From Dyadobacter sp. CY347 (GTDB lineage Bacteria > Bacteroidota > Bacteroidia > Cytophagales > Spirosomataceae), in assembly GCF_021502655.1 (NCBI RefSeq), contig NZ_JAKFFT010000002.1, positions 868,001 through 932,000 on the forward strand: DNA of 64,000 bases. Direction: 5' to 3'. The notes under the pieces were generated by a model. It had not been told where the DNA came from. It saw only the letters and a list, made by a program, of their open reading frames with translations, and made no database searches. Below are positions 25,120 to 34,504 of the stretch, one piece after another. Numbering within the stretch: position 1 is the stretch's first letter; each line of letters begins with the position of its first letter. The position numbers and the translations under genes were made by a program.

Positions 25120-27441
25120 ATGAAAAAAAAACTTTTCCTTTTCTTGACATTATGTAGCGTTGCCTTTTTTCTGGTCGTCTCCTGTTTTCAAAAAAATAAT
25201 ACTTTACAAAAAGGGGCCGGTGCAGGGCAAGTGAGCTACAATTTTGACATTCGTCCGATCCTATCCGACAAATGCTACGCGTGCCATGGACCGGATGCCA
25301 ACAAACGTGAGGCCGGACTCAGGCTCGATGTGGCCGAAAATGCCTACGCCAAACTGAAAGATGGAAAAGGGGTGGCGATTTTTCCGGGCAAGCCCGAGCA
25401 GTCGGAGGTTTATAAAAGGATCACCTCAGTGGACCCGGCCTATCAGATGCCCACGCCGGAATCACACCTTGGCCTGCTGAATGAAACTGAAATCGGGCTC
25501 GTCCGAAAATGGATCGAGCAAGGTGCCAAATATGAAAAACACTGGGCATTCACAGCGCCGGTTTTGCCTGCTCTCCCCCAGGTTTCAGATAAAGAATGGC
25601 CTAAGAATGAAATAGACTATTTTGTTTTTCAAAAAATGGAAGCGGCAGGGCTTGCGCCCAACGATGAGGCAGACAAGAGCCACCTGCTGAAAAGAGTTTC
25701 GCTGGATCTGACGGGCCTGCCGCCGTCGCTTGATCTTCAAAAAAGGTTCGCTGCTGACGCATCAGAAAATGCCTATGATAAAGTCGTGGATGAGCTGCTA
25801 AAACAGAAGGCTTATGGCGAAAAAATGGCGATCTACTGGCTGGATGTAGCGCGGTATGCTGATTCTTACGGTTACCAGGACGATGAAGTCCGCACGCAGT
25901 GGCCCTGGCGGGACTGGCTGATCAGTGCATTCAACAAAAATATGCGCTATGACCAGTTTCTGACCTGGCAGATCGCCGGAGACATGCTGCCTAATGCCAG
26001 CAAAGAGCAGATTTTGGCCACCGCATTTTTCCGAAACCATAAATATACCGAAGAGGGCGGCGTAATTCCGGAAGAATACCGCATCGAGTATAACATTGAT
26101 AAAATAAAAACATACAGCACGGGCGTTCTGGGACTCACCGTTGAATGCGCCCAGTGCCATGATCATAAGTACGACCCGATTTCCCAGGAAGATTATTACC
26201 GCCTTTTCGCCTTTTTCAATAACTCAAAAGAGCTTGGTTTTGAAGGGGATATCTCACAAACAAAAACTGCCAAGAATCCGATCCTGCGTATTTCGGATGA
26301 AGAGGCAAAATCCTTACTGACATTTATTAACAGGCCCGATACGAGCCTACTGATGGTTTCGGTGATGGGCGACCGCGATACGCTCAGGCCCACGCACATA
26401 TTAAACAGGGGTGTATATGATGCGCCCGGCCGTGTGGTTACGGCATCAGGGCTGCCTGCGGTCATGAAATTTGACACAAACGGGCTTCCCCAGAACAGGC
26501 TGGGCCTTGCCAAATGGACCACCAGCAGAAGCAACCCACTTACCGCGCGCGTGTTTGTAAACCAGGTATGGCAGGAATTTATCGGCAGGGGCATTGTAAA
26601 AAGTACTGGCGATTTTGGTATGCAGGGAGATCTGCCCACGAATCCTGCGCTGCTGGATTGGCTCGCCGTCGATTTTATGGACCATGGCTGGGATATTAAA
26701 AGACTTGTGAAGCAGATTGTGACATCGGCCACTTACCGGCAGTCGGCTAAGATTACTGAGCAAAAGCTGAAAGCGGATCCTGATAATATTTATTTATCCC
26801 GCGGACCACGTTACCGGCTTCCCGCCGAACTTGTCAGGGATATGGTGCTCTCTACCAGTGGATTATTAGTATCAAAAGTGGGAGGGCCCAGCGTAAAACC
26901 TTACCAGCCGAAAGGATTGTGGGAAGCGGCAACCTCCGGCAGGGGCACATTGAAAACATACCAGCAGGATAAGAATGAAGCATTATACCGACGAGGCATG
27001 TACACATTCATTAAGCTGACCGTCCCGCCGCCATCGATGATTATTTTCGATGCCAGCAACCGCGACCATTGTGAGATCAAACGTTCCAAAACCAATACGC
27101 CTTTGCAGGCGCTGGTCATGCTCAATGATCCTACCGTGCTGGAAGCATCCCGGGTTCTGGCAGAGAAACTGACTGCCCAGTCCACCAACATTGAAACCAA
27201 CATTAAGGAATCGTTTCAAAGGATCGTGTGCCGACAGCCCACGGATAAGGAAATAAAGCTGCTGACAGAATACTATAACAGTGAAGCTTCCATGTTTGCA
27301 AAGGATAAAAAGCATGCTTTCAAAGTATTGAATGTGGGCGAATACCCGAGAAATGAAAAAGTAAATGAAGTACAGGCGGCCGCCCTGATGCGGGTGATCA
27401 ACACGCTGTATAACATGGAAGAAACCATTACAAAAGGCTGA
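25120..27441 (+). CDS. PSD1/DUF1549/DUF1553 planctomycete-type haem c lipoprotein
   Basis: A 773-residue protein from ATG 25120 (a TTG at 25114 is a less likely start). The lipobox is VVSC (Cys22). A planctomycete cytochrome C domain (PSCyt1) carries CYACH at residues 52-56. DUF1549 follows (FVFQKMEAAGLAPNDEADKS, LDLTGLPPS, VARYADSYGYQDD) with a second CxxCH, CAQCHDHKYDP, near residue 345. DUF1553 fills the C-terminal third (NPLTARVFVNQVWQEFIGRG, NTPLQALVMLNDP). Two covalent haems at the cell surface or periplasm are expected. The reaction of this family is not established. It begins a four-gene unit with DUF1501, a DUF2231/cytochrome protein and GH92. Confidence 0.9.
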   Translation: MKKKLFLFLTLCSVAFFLVVSCFQKNNTLQKGAGAGQVSYNFDIRPILSDKCYACHGPDANKREAGLRLDVAENAYAKLKDGKGVAIFPGKPEQSEVYKRITSVDPAYQMPTPESHLGLLNETEIGLVRKWIEQGAKYEKHWAFTAPVLPALPQVSDKEWPKNEIDYFVFQKMEAAGLAPNDEADKSHLLKRVSLDLTGLPPSLDLQKRFAADASENAYDKVVDELLKQKAYGEKMAIYWLDVARYADSYGYQDDEVRTQWPWRDWLISAFNKNMRYDQFLTWQIAGDMLPNASKEQILATAFFRNHKYTEEGGVIPEEYRIEYNIDKIKTYSTGVLGLTVECAQCHDHKYDPISQEDYYRLFAFFNNSKELGFEGDISQTKTAKNPILRISDEEAKSLLTFINRPDTSLLMVSVMGDRDTLRPTHILNRGVYDAPGRVVTASGLPAVMKFDTNGLPQNRLGLAKWTTSRSNPLTARVFVNQVWQEFIGRGIVKSTGDFGMQGDLPTNPALLDWLAVDFMDHGWDIKRLVKQIVTSATYRQSAKITEQKLKADPDNIYLSRGPRYRLPAELVRDMVLSTSGLLVSKVGGPSVKPYQPKGLWEAATSGRGTLKTYQQDKNEALYRRGMYTFIKLTVPPPSMIIFDASNRDHCEIKRSKTNTPLQALVMLNDPTVLEASRVLAEKLTAQSTNIETNIKESFQRIVCRQPTDKEIKLLTEYYNSEASMFAKDKKHAFKVLNVGEYPRNEKVNEVQAAALMRVINTLYNMEETITKG

Positions 27442-27456
27442 TAACAGCTCAGGATC

Positions 27457-28917
27457 ATGGAAAAACAAGTTTTTGATTACGGAATAAATACAACCCGCAG
27501 GCACTTTTTGTCCAAAATGAGTCTGGGACTCGGCGGTGCTGCTTTGGGCTCGCTTCTGATTCCCGATCTTTTTAAAGGCGGAGGCGGCGAAGCCAATACA
27601 GATGCGATCATGGCCGGGCTTCCGCACTTTGCACCCAAAGCCAAACGCGTGATTTACCTCTTTCAGAACGGAGCGCCCTCGCAGCTCGATCTGTTTGACT
27701 ATAAGCCCATGCTCAACAAAATGCACGGGCAGGACCTTCCCGAATCCATACGCGGCACGCAGCGACTGACGGGTATGACGGCCAATCAGGCAAAGTTTCC
27801 GCTGGCGGGCTCTGTTTTTAATTTTAAACAATACGGCAAATCTGGTGCCTGGATGAGCGAGCTGCTGCCCCATATGTCTGGCATTGTCGACGATCTTTGC
27901 ATTATCAAAACATTAAATACAGAGGCCATTAACCATGATCCGGCCCTTACATTCTTCCAAACAGGCGCCCAGGTAGGCAACCGCCCGAGCTTTGGTTCCT
28001 GGCTGAGCTATGGCCTGGGCAGTGAAAATCAGAACCTTCCCGGCTTCTGCGTGCTGCTCTCGCGGGGCAAAGGAAATGGGCAAGGTGTTTATTCCAAACT
28101 TTGGACGAATGGTTTTTTGGATTCGGTGCATCAGGGCGTCCAGTTCAGCAGTGGTGAAAATCCGGTTTTATATCTGAATGATCCCGACGGCATGGACAGG
28201 ACCCAGCGCCGCAATATGCTCGATAAGCTTTCTGAGCTTAACCAGGGGACGTATAATGAATTTGGTGATCCGGAAATTACGGCCAAAGTCCAGCAGTACG
28301 AAATGGCTTTCCGGATGCAGACTGCCGTTCCGCAGATTACCGACATGAGCAAGGAGCCCGAATCCATTGTGAAAATGTACGGCCCGGAATGCCTGGTGCC
28401 CGGAACATATGCTGCCAATTGCCTTTTGGCGCGAAAACTTTCCGAGCAGGGCGTACGTTTTGTGCAGCTCTATCACCAAGGCTGGGATAGTCATGGCGGG
28501 CTGCCAAATGAAATCAAGGGCCAGTGTATGGATGTGGATCAGGCTTCTGCGGCATTGATCACAGATCTGAAACAGCGCGGGCTATTGGATGAAACGCTGG
28601 TGATCTGGGGAGGTGAATTTGGCCGTACCAACTATTGCCAGGGAACATTAACCAAAGACAATTACGGGCGCGACCATCACCCCAGGGCATTCACGGTGTG
28701 GATGGCAGGCGGCGGCGTCAAGCCCGGCATCGTGTATGGAGAGACGGATGAATTTGGCTACAACATCGCCAAAGACCCGGTTCACGTTCACGATTTTCAC
28801 GCAACAATTCTCAACCAGCTGGGACTGGATCATGAAAAACTGGTTTATAAACATCAGGGTCGCCGTTACCGCCTGACGGATGTTGCCGGCAAGCTGGTGA
28901 AAGGGATTATTGCTTAG
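27457..28917 (+). CDS. DUF1501 family protein, Tat-exported
   Basis: A 486-residue protein. The signal TTRRHFLSKMSLGLGGAALG is a twin-arginine type, so it is folded before export. Family blocks are VIYLFQNGAPSQLDLFDYKP (about 66-85), FFQTGAQVGNRPSFGSWLSY, QGWDSHGGLPNEIKGQCMDV and LVIWGGEFGRTNYCQG. DUF1501 has the alkaline phosphatase/sulfatase fold, with Asp/His clusters that could hold metal. It follows the PSD1-type gene by 15 bp; this gene pair is widespread in Planctomycetes and some Bacteroidota, mostly of unknown role. Within this locus, action on a modified glycan is a reasonable hypothesis. Confidence 0.92.
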   Translation: MEKQVFDYGINTTRRHFLSKMSLGLGGAALGSLLIPDLFKGGGGEANTDAIMAGLPHFAPKAKRVIYLFQNGAPSQLDLFDYKPMLNKMHGQDLPESIRGTQRLTGMTANQAKFPLAGSVFNFKQYGKSGAWMSELLPHMSGIVDDLCIIKTLNTEAINHDPALTFFQTGAQVGNRPSFGSWLSYGLGSENQNLPGFCVLLSRGKGNGQGVYSKLWTNGFLDSVHQGVQFSSGENPVLYLNDPDGMDRTQRRNMLDKLSELNQGTYNEFGDPEITAKVQQYEMAFRMQTAVPQITDMSKEPESIVKMYGPECLVPGTYAANCLLARKLSEQGVRFVQLYHQGWDSHGGLPNEIKGQCMDVDQASAALITDLKQRGLLDETLVIWGGEFGRTNYCQGTLTKDNYGRDHHPRAFTVWMAGGGVKPGIVYGETDEFGYNIAKDPVHVHDFHATILNQLGLDHEKLVYKHQGRRYRLTDVAGKLVKGIIA

Positions 28918-28943
28918 TGCATCCGTGGCAAAAATAAATACAA

Positions 28944-31103
28944 ATGCGTCGATATTTATCAGATTGGAAAGGGCTGCTTTTTAACACAGCCCTTTTTCTG
29001 AATGGGTTACTGATTTTTCTTTTGATCTTCGAAAGCCGCTTTCTGGTTCCGTTCTGGATGCAGGCGGCAGGCCGGATGCACCCCTTGGTGCTGCACTTTC
29101 CCTTGGTAGTCCTCATTCTATACAGCATTTGGGTAGTGGCCATTGAAAAGCCAGAGTCGACCCGCTGGAATGGCGAGATTGCAGATACATTACTGGTTAT
29201 TGGCGCCTTTACTGCGGCAATTGCTGCATTTTCCGGTTTTGTTTTGTCGCGGGAAGATGGATACGAGTCGGCCACATTGCAGTGGCACAAATGGTTAGGC
29301 GTTGCTATTTCACTGATGAGCATTGCCTGGTATGGTTTCCGGCAGCATCTGATGCCCTGGAAATTGGTTTCAAAAATGGTTGCCGGCGTGTTTTTGCTGG
29401 TCTTGTTTGTGGGAGGACATCTGGGTGGAAACTTAACCCATGGAGAGGATTTTTTAATCTCACCCCTTGGCCCCTCCGAAGACGAGCGTCCCAAAGTCAC
29501 ATTTGAGCAGGCAGAGGTTTTTGAGCACTTGGTAAAGCCCGTCTTGGAGCAAAAATGTCTTTCCTGCCATAATGAGGAAAAATCAAAAGGAAACCTGCAA
29601 ATGCAGACGCAGGCATTGCTGGTGAAAGGAGGCAAAAGCGGGGCGCTTTGGGATACGACCAAAGCCGACCTGGGTTTGCTGATCAGCAGGCTGCATTTAC
29701 CATTGGATGACAAAAAACACATGCCGCCGCGCGGCAAGGTTCAGCTTACCGAAGAAGAGGTGGTTTTGCTGGCTGCGTGGGTAAAGGCTGGATCCCGCTT
29801 TGATCAGAAGGTCAGCACATTATCAAGTCAGAATGCCATATATGCTTATGCCCAGAATACATTAGGGGGCGACCGCACCGAGGAGCAGTATGATTTCAGC
29901 GCAGCAGACCCCGACGAGGTCAAAAAACTGAATTCCACTTACCGGCTTATCAAATCGCTCTCGGCCGAATCTCCGGCATTGTATGTGAATTTTTATAACA
30001 GCGCAAATTTCAAAAGCGAGGAAATCGAAGGGTTGATGCCCTTAAAGGATCAGATTGTTTCAATGGATTTAAGTAAAATGCCATTGAAAGATGCGGATAT
30101 TAAAACCCTTACACAGTTTCCCGAACTGCGCAAGCTCATCCTGAACTTCACAGACATTACCGGCGCTACGCTGGGTGAGCTGAAAAAGCTGGAAAAGCTC
30201 CGAGAACTTTCGCTGAGCGGAACAGCCGTGAAAATGACGCACGTACAGTCGCTGGAAACATTTCCTTCGTTGAAAAAAGTCTTCATTTGGAGCACCGGCC
30301 TGAATACAAACGAGCTGGCTTCATTAAGAAAAGGGCAGAAAATAGCTTTTGAAACAGGTTTTAGAAGCGACACCGTCATTTTGCCCCTATCTCCGCCCAC
30401 TATTGTCAATGAAAGCCAGATTCTTGCAGCTGATGGCTTGGTTTCACTCAAACATCAGATTGCCCAGACCATTATCCGCTATACATTGGACGGCTCAGAG
30501 CCCGACAGTACGCAGTCGCTGGTTTACAAAAAGCCCATTTCGCTGGAAAAAAATACGCTTCTAAAAGCCAGGGCTTACAAAGAGGGATGGTATGGCAGCA
30601 AGACTGTCGGCAGACTGTTCTTGAAGGCGAGCATGAAAATAGACAGTGTCAGGTTAGCCAAACCGGCCGACCGGCGCTATGCAGGCAAGGCAGGGGCGAC
30701 TCTCATTGATGGCGTAAAAAGTGAAGATGAACAAAACAGCGGAAAATGGCTGGGCTACAATGAAGACTTTCAGGGTTATCTGTTCTTTAAAAAGCCCGTG
30801 CAGGCAAGCCGCGTTACGCTGAGCATGCTCAGGAATCTGAACGGCTCTATTTTTCCTCCTACGCGTATAGAGGTGTGGGGAGGTGCTGATGAGGGCTCAC
30901 TTAAACTGCTCAAAGTTCTTACGCCTCAGGTGCCAGCCAAAGATATTCCCGGCGTAGAAACGGTCCTATATGAAGCCGCCTTCGAGCAGCAGCAATTAAG
31001 CTGTATTAAAGTGGTTGCCAAGCATTTGCCTAAGCTGCCAGCCTGGCATTCCAACAAAGGCAATAAGGCGTGGGTATTTGTCGATGAGGTGTTTGTTAAT
31101 TAA
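28944..31103 (+). CDS. DUF2231 membrane haem c protein with chitobiase-like C-terminal domain
   Basis: A 719-residue multidomain protein. Residues 1-160 contain about five membrane helices of the DUF2231 type with conserved histidines (RMHPLVLHFPLV, QWHKWLG, GGHLGGNLTHG). A cytochrome c domain follows with CLSCH at 205-209 and HMPPRGKVQLTEEEVVLLAA. Residues about 340-450 look like leucine-rich repeats (LPLKDADIKTLTQFPELRKL region). Near 470-570 is a chitobiase C-terminal-like fold (IRYTLDGSEPDS), then a discoidin-like end. It could pass electrons between the membrane and the haem proteins outside. It lies 26 bp after the DUF1501 gene and 16 bp before GH92. Confidence 0.85.
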   Translation: MRRYLSDWKGLLFNTALFLNGLLIFLLIFESRFLVPFWMQAAGRMHPLVLHFPLVVLILYSIWVVAIEKPESTRWNGEIADTLLVIGAFTAAIAAFSGFVLSREDGYESATLQWHKWLGVAISLMSIAWYGFRQHLMPWKLVSKMVAGVFLLVLFVGGHLGGNLTHGEDFLISPLGPSEDERPKVTFEQAEVFEHLVKPVLEQKCLSCHNEEKSKGNLQMQTQALLVKGGKSGALWDTTKADLGLLISRLHLPLDDKKHMPPRGKVQLTEEEVVLLAAWVKAGSRFDQKVSTLSSQNAIYAYAQNTLGGDRTEEQYDFSAADPDEVKKLNSTYRLIKSLSAESPALYVNFYNSANFKSEEIEGLMPLKDQIVSMDLSKMPLKDADIKTLTQFPELRKLILNFTDITGATLGELKKLEKLRELSLSGTAVKMTHVQSLETFPSLKKVFIWSTGLNTNELASLRKGQKIAFETGFRSDTVILPLSPPTIVNESQILAADGLVSLKHQIAQTIIRYTLDGSEPDSTQSLVYKKPISLEKNTLLKARAYKEGWYGSKTVGRLFLKASMKIDSVRLAKPADRRYAGKAGATLIDGVKSEDEQNSGKWLGYNEDFQGYLFFKKPVQASRVTLSMLRNLNGSIFPPTRIEVWGGADEGSLKLLKVLTPQVPAKDIPGVETVLYEAAFEQQQLSCIKVVAKHLPKLPAWHSNKGNKAWVFVDEVFVN

Positions 31104-31119
31104 AGTAAATCAAATCTCC

Positions 31120-34100
31120 ATGTTCAAACAGGTCGGTATCCGTTCTTTATTAAAGCTGTTTTCCTTACTGATGCTTTTTGGTTTTCACCAGACTTACGGG
31201 CAGCAAAAAACGATTTGGAAGATAGGAGAGGCTGATAATTCTGCTGCGGGTTTAGCCCTGGCGCCCGATCAGTTTAAACGATTTCTGGAAAAGGATTTTG
31301 GTTATGAAGATAATTTCTTTCTGATCGGGCAATCCAGTGCGCAAAAAGACTGGCCTTATGTGCTGCCGGGGCCGGTTAATGGCTGGGGCGGAACGGGCGG
31401 CACGTCCGGGATCAGATCGCATTTTCTGACTGTATTGTTTGACATCAAAAGCAAGCCGGCCTCAGGGAAATGGGAGCTTATGGTAGACATTTTAGAAACT
31501 GATTCGGTTTCCGCGCCTTTTTTAAAGGTGTTGATCAATGGTCAATCCTGGGGTTTTCAGCTGGCGAAAGGCTCTTCTTATAAAGATCCAGGCAAATTTC
31601 AGGCTAATGCAAAAGAACAGCTGGTTAAAATCCAGATTCCCTCGGAGCTCATCAAAACCGGAGTTAACGAAATTGTAATGACGACCCTGCAAGGCGGCTG
31701 GCTTGCGTTTGATCAGCTCAGACTTGATGGCCCTTCACAGGCAATATTAGCGCCCCCCGGGAAAGCATTGCTCAGAAATGTGCGTGCTGCCGATTATGAA
31801 TTAAGTCTCGAAGGAAAGCAAATTCAGCCTTTGCTAATTGACATTACCCAGCTTGAAGGCGAGCCGTTAATCGAAGTTAAGCTCGAAGGAAAATCGATTT
31901 TGAGTCAAAAAATTGAACAAGACCGCTACATGCTTGAAGCGCCTATGCCCGCCGTTACCCAGCCCGGATCGGCAAAATTTGAAGTTTTTGCAGACAAACA
32001 GCTCATCAGTTCAGGGAAAGTCGAGCGAAGCAAGCAGAAGCTGCAAACGCCTGCAGGCTATGTCAACACAATGCTGGGCGCAGGTCACTCCCGCTGGATG
32101 ATAGCCCCCGGCCCATGGATGCCATTTAGCATGGTTAAGCTGAGTCCTGATAACCAGAATAATGGCTGGCAAGCGGGATATGATCCTACTTTTGAATCCA
32201 TAGGCACATTCAGTCACATTCATGAATGGACCATGACGGGTCTTGGCATTTTTCCTACCGCCGGTCCATTGGAAATTAAGATGGGTGACCAAAACAAGCC
32301 GGACGAAGGTTACCGTTCGCGCATGGATAAGCATTCGGAAGAAGCGCCTTTGGGTTACTATAAGGTCAATCTGACAGACAACAACATTACTGCCGAATTA
32401 ACGGCCACAACGCGCGCGTCTTTCCAGAAATATACATACAACAGCAGCGAAACCGGCCGCATAATGGTCGACTTGCAGATCCCGACCGAGTACGGTTACA
32501 AATTAAAAAAAATCAAAGTTGACAAAGTAAGCCCAAACCGCATTGAAGGGTTTAGTGACCAACTTTCCAATGATGTATGGTCTGGCGGCATTGACCAGCA
32601 GTATAAAGTGCATTTTGTCATTGAATTCGACCAGCCTATAAAAAATCACGGCATATGGCTCAATGATCAAATCAAACAGCAGACTAACCTGCTGGCAGAC
32701 AGTGCTAAAAACGCCGGGCTGTTTTTTGAATTTGATACAAAAACGAATCACGTAGTGCAGGTAAGAACCGGGATCTCTTATGTAAGCGTTGAAAATGCGG
32801 GGTTAAATCTTAAAACGGAAATTTCAGATCCATTCGGCTGGGATTTTGATAAAGTAAGAAACAACCAGGAAACGGTTTGGAATGAGCTGCTTGGCCGCGT
32901 GGCTATAAAAACCAATGATAGGCGCGAAAAAGAGCGCTTTTATACCAATATGTACCGGTCACTGGCCAGCAGGAACGCTTTCAGTGATGTGGATGGAAGT
33001 TGGCGGGATGCCGACGAGGTGGTTAACAAATTTCAAAATAAAGACGACGTGGCCCTGGGCTGCGACGCTTTCTGGAATACTTTCTGGAACCTGAACCAGT
33101 TCTGGAACCTGGTCACGCCCGAATGGTCCAACCGTTGGGTGAAGTCCCAACTGGCCATGTACGAGCGCGGCGGCTGGCTCGCAAAGGGACCCGCGGGTAT
33201 GGAGTACATTCCCGTAATGGTGGCAGAGCATGAAGTTCCCCTGATCGTGGGTGCATATCAAATGGGCATCCGCGACTATGATGTCAGCAAAGCATACGAA
33301 GCGGTGCACAAAATGCAGACCACGACCGCTGAGGCTGTGGGCGGGGGACGCGCCGGCAATGAAGATCTGACAACCTATCTGAAACACCAGTATGTTCCTT
33401 ATGACGAAGGCCGGTTTTCCAATTCCTTGGAATATAGTTTCGATGACTACACTGTCTCCCAGTTTGCCAAAGCATTAAACAAAAAAGAAGATTACCAGAA
33501 ATTTGCCGAAAGAGGAAAATGGTGGAAGAATGTCATTGACCCTAAAACAGGCTTTGCACGCATGAAAGATGCCAAAGGCAACTGGCTGGCTGATTTTGAT
33601 CCGTTTAAATCGGGCGCCAACCATCACTATGTGGAGGGAAATGCCTGGCAGCTTACATTTTTTGTGCCGCAGGATGTTGCCGGCCTTGCCAAGACAATCG
33701 GCGAAAATGAGTTTGTAAAACGGCTTGACTGGGGTTTTAATGAAAGCGTCAAATGGCGGTATAACGGCCCTAATGATCAGTATTGGGACTATCCCGTAGT
33801 CCAGGGAAATCAGCAGTCGATGCATTTTGCATTTCTTTTCAACTGGGTTAAAAAACCGTGGTTAACACAAAAATGGAGCCGCTCGGTTGTGGACCGGTAT
33901 TACGGGCATGAAGTTTCAAATGCCTATCTGGGGGATGAGGACCAGGGGCAGATGAGTGCATGGTTTGTCATGAGTACGCTCGGCCTTTTTCAGACAGACG
34001 GCGGAACGCGCGTAGAGCCGATTTATGAAATCGGAAGTCCAATGTTTGAAAAATCGGTGATTGACCTGGGCGGGCAGTTTGGCCGGGGCAAAACTTTTAC

Positions 34101-34284
34101 CATCGAAGCCAAAAATACATCCCGGAAGAATGTTTACGTTCAAAGCGCCTTGCTGAATGGCAAACCATTGACCAACTTCTGGTTTAAAGCCTCCGAGTTA
34201 CTGAAAGGCGGCTCGCTGGTGTTGGAAATGGGCCCTGAGCCTAATATGAACTGGGGCACAGGCATGCTTCCGGTGGCCGATTAA
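31120..34284 (+). CDS. GH92 family alpha-mannosidase with extra N-terminal beta-sandwich modules
   Basis: ATG 31120 gives 1054 residues with signal peptide MFKQVGIRSLLKLFSLLML; a longer frame from 31015 overlaps the upstream gene and is rejected. Residues about 28-210 (KTIWKIGEADNSAAGLALAP, WLAFDQLRLDGP) look like a carbohydrate-binding beta-sandwich as in family 4 polysaccharide lyases, followed by a short module to about 305. The GH92 body begins AGYVNTMLGAGHSRWMIAPG (about 311-330) and shows HEWTMTGLGIFPTAGPLEIK, QSMHFAFLFNWVKKPWLTQK, LGDEDQGQMSAWFVMSTLGL and PNMNWGTG. It differs from the 788-residue GH92 at 10771 by these extra modules. It ends the haem c operon. Confidence 0.92.
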   Translation: MFKQVGIRSLLKLFSLLMLFGFHQTYGQQKTIWKIGEADNSAAGLALAPDQFKRFLEKDFGYEDNFFLIGQSSAQKDWPYVLPGPVNGWGGTGGTSGIRSHFLTVLFDIKSKPASGKWELMVDILETDSVSAPFLKVLINGQSWGFQLAKGSSYKDPGKFQANAKEQLVKIQIPSELIKTGVNEIVMTTLQGGWLAFDQLRLDGPSQAILAPPGKALLRNVRAADYELSLEGKQIQPLLIDITQLEGEPLIEVKLEGKSILSQKIEQDRYMLEAPMPAVTQPGSAKFEVFADKQLISSGKVERSKQKLQTPAGYVNTMLGAGHSRWMIAPGPWMPFSMVKLSPDNQNNGWQAGYDPTFESIGTFSHIHEWTMTGLGIFPTAGPLEIKMGDQNKPDEGYRSRMDKHSEEAPLGYYKVNLTDNNITAELTATTRASFQKYTYNSSETGRIMVDLQIPTEYGYKLKKIKVDKVSPNRIEGFSDQLSNDVWSGGIDQQYKVHFVIEFDQPIKNHGIWLNDQIKQQTNLLADSAKNAGLFFEFDTKTNHVVQVRTGISYVSVENAGLNLKTEISDPFGWDFDKVRNNQETVWNELLGRVAIKTNDRREKERFYTNMYRSLASRNAFSDVDGSWRDADEVVNKFQNKDDVALGCDAFWNTFWNLNQFWNLVTPEWSNRWVKSQLAMYERGGWLAKGPAGMEYIPVMVAEHEVPLIVGAYQMGIRDYDVSKAYEAVHKMQTTTAEAVGGGRAGNEDLTTYLKHQYVPYDEGRFSNSLEYSFDDYTVSQFAKALNKKEDYQKFAERGKWWKNVIDPKTGFARMKDAKGNWLADFDPFKSGANHHYVEGNAWQLTFFVPQDVAGLAKTIGENEFVKRLDWGFNESVKWRYNGPNDQYWDYPVVQGNQQSMHFAFLFNWVKKPWLTQKWSRSVVDRYYGHEVSNAYLGDEDQGQMSAWFVMSTLGLFQTDGGTRVEPIYEIGSPMFEKSVIDLGGQFGRGKTFTIEAKNTSRKNVYVQSALLNGKPLTNFWFKASELLKGGSLVLEMGPEPNMNWGTGMLPVAD

Positions 34285-34504
34285 GATGAGGTTGATATAC
34301 CTCAATAGGCTTACGTAAATGTAACCTGCCAGAATCTGCTATAAGGAATGACCACTGTGCATTTGTCTTTGTAAGGCAATCAAAGTGCATGATGGTTATT
34401 AGTGACTATACAGCAAGCCTAAGTAGATAAAATTAGCTACAAAGCGAATCGTATAGCGTAAATTCCTTTATTATTGCAACTTCTTTATTCAAGACGCTTA
34501 ACTT

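Noticed and set aside
26983..27873. 296-codon open frame on the minus strand across the PSD1/DUF1501 junction
   Set aside because: It is antisense to two well-supported genes with family motifs, has no recognisable motif of its own, and such long shadow frames are common in GC-rich third-position genes.
34287..34304. TGAGGT/ACCTCA hairpin after the second GH92 gene
   Set aside because: Six-base-pair stem without a following T run; too weak to call a terminator.
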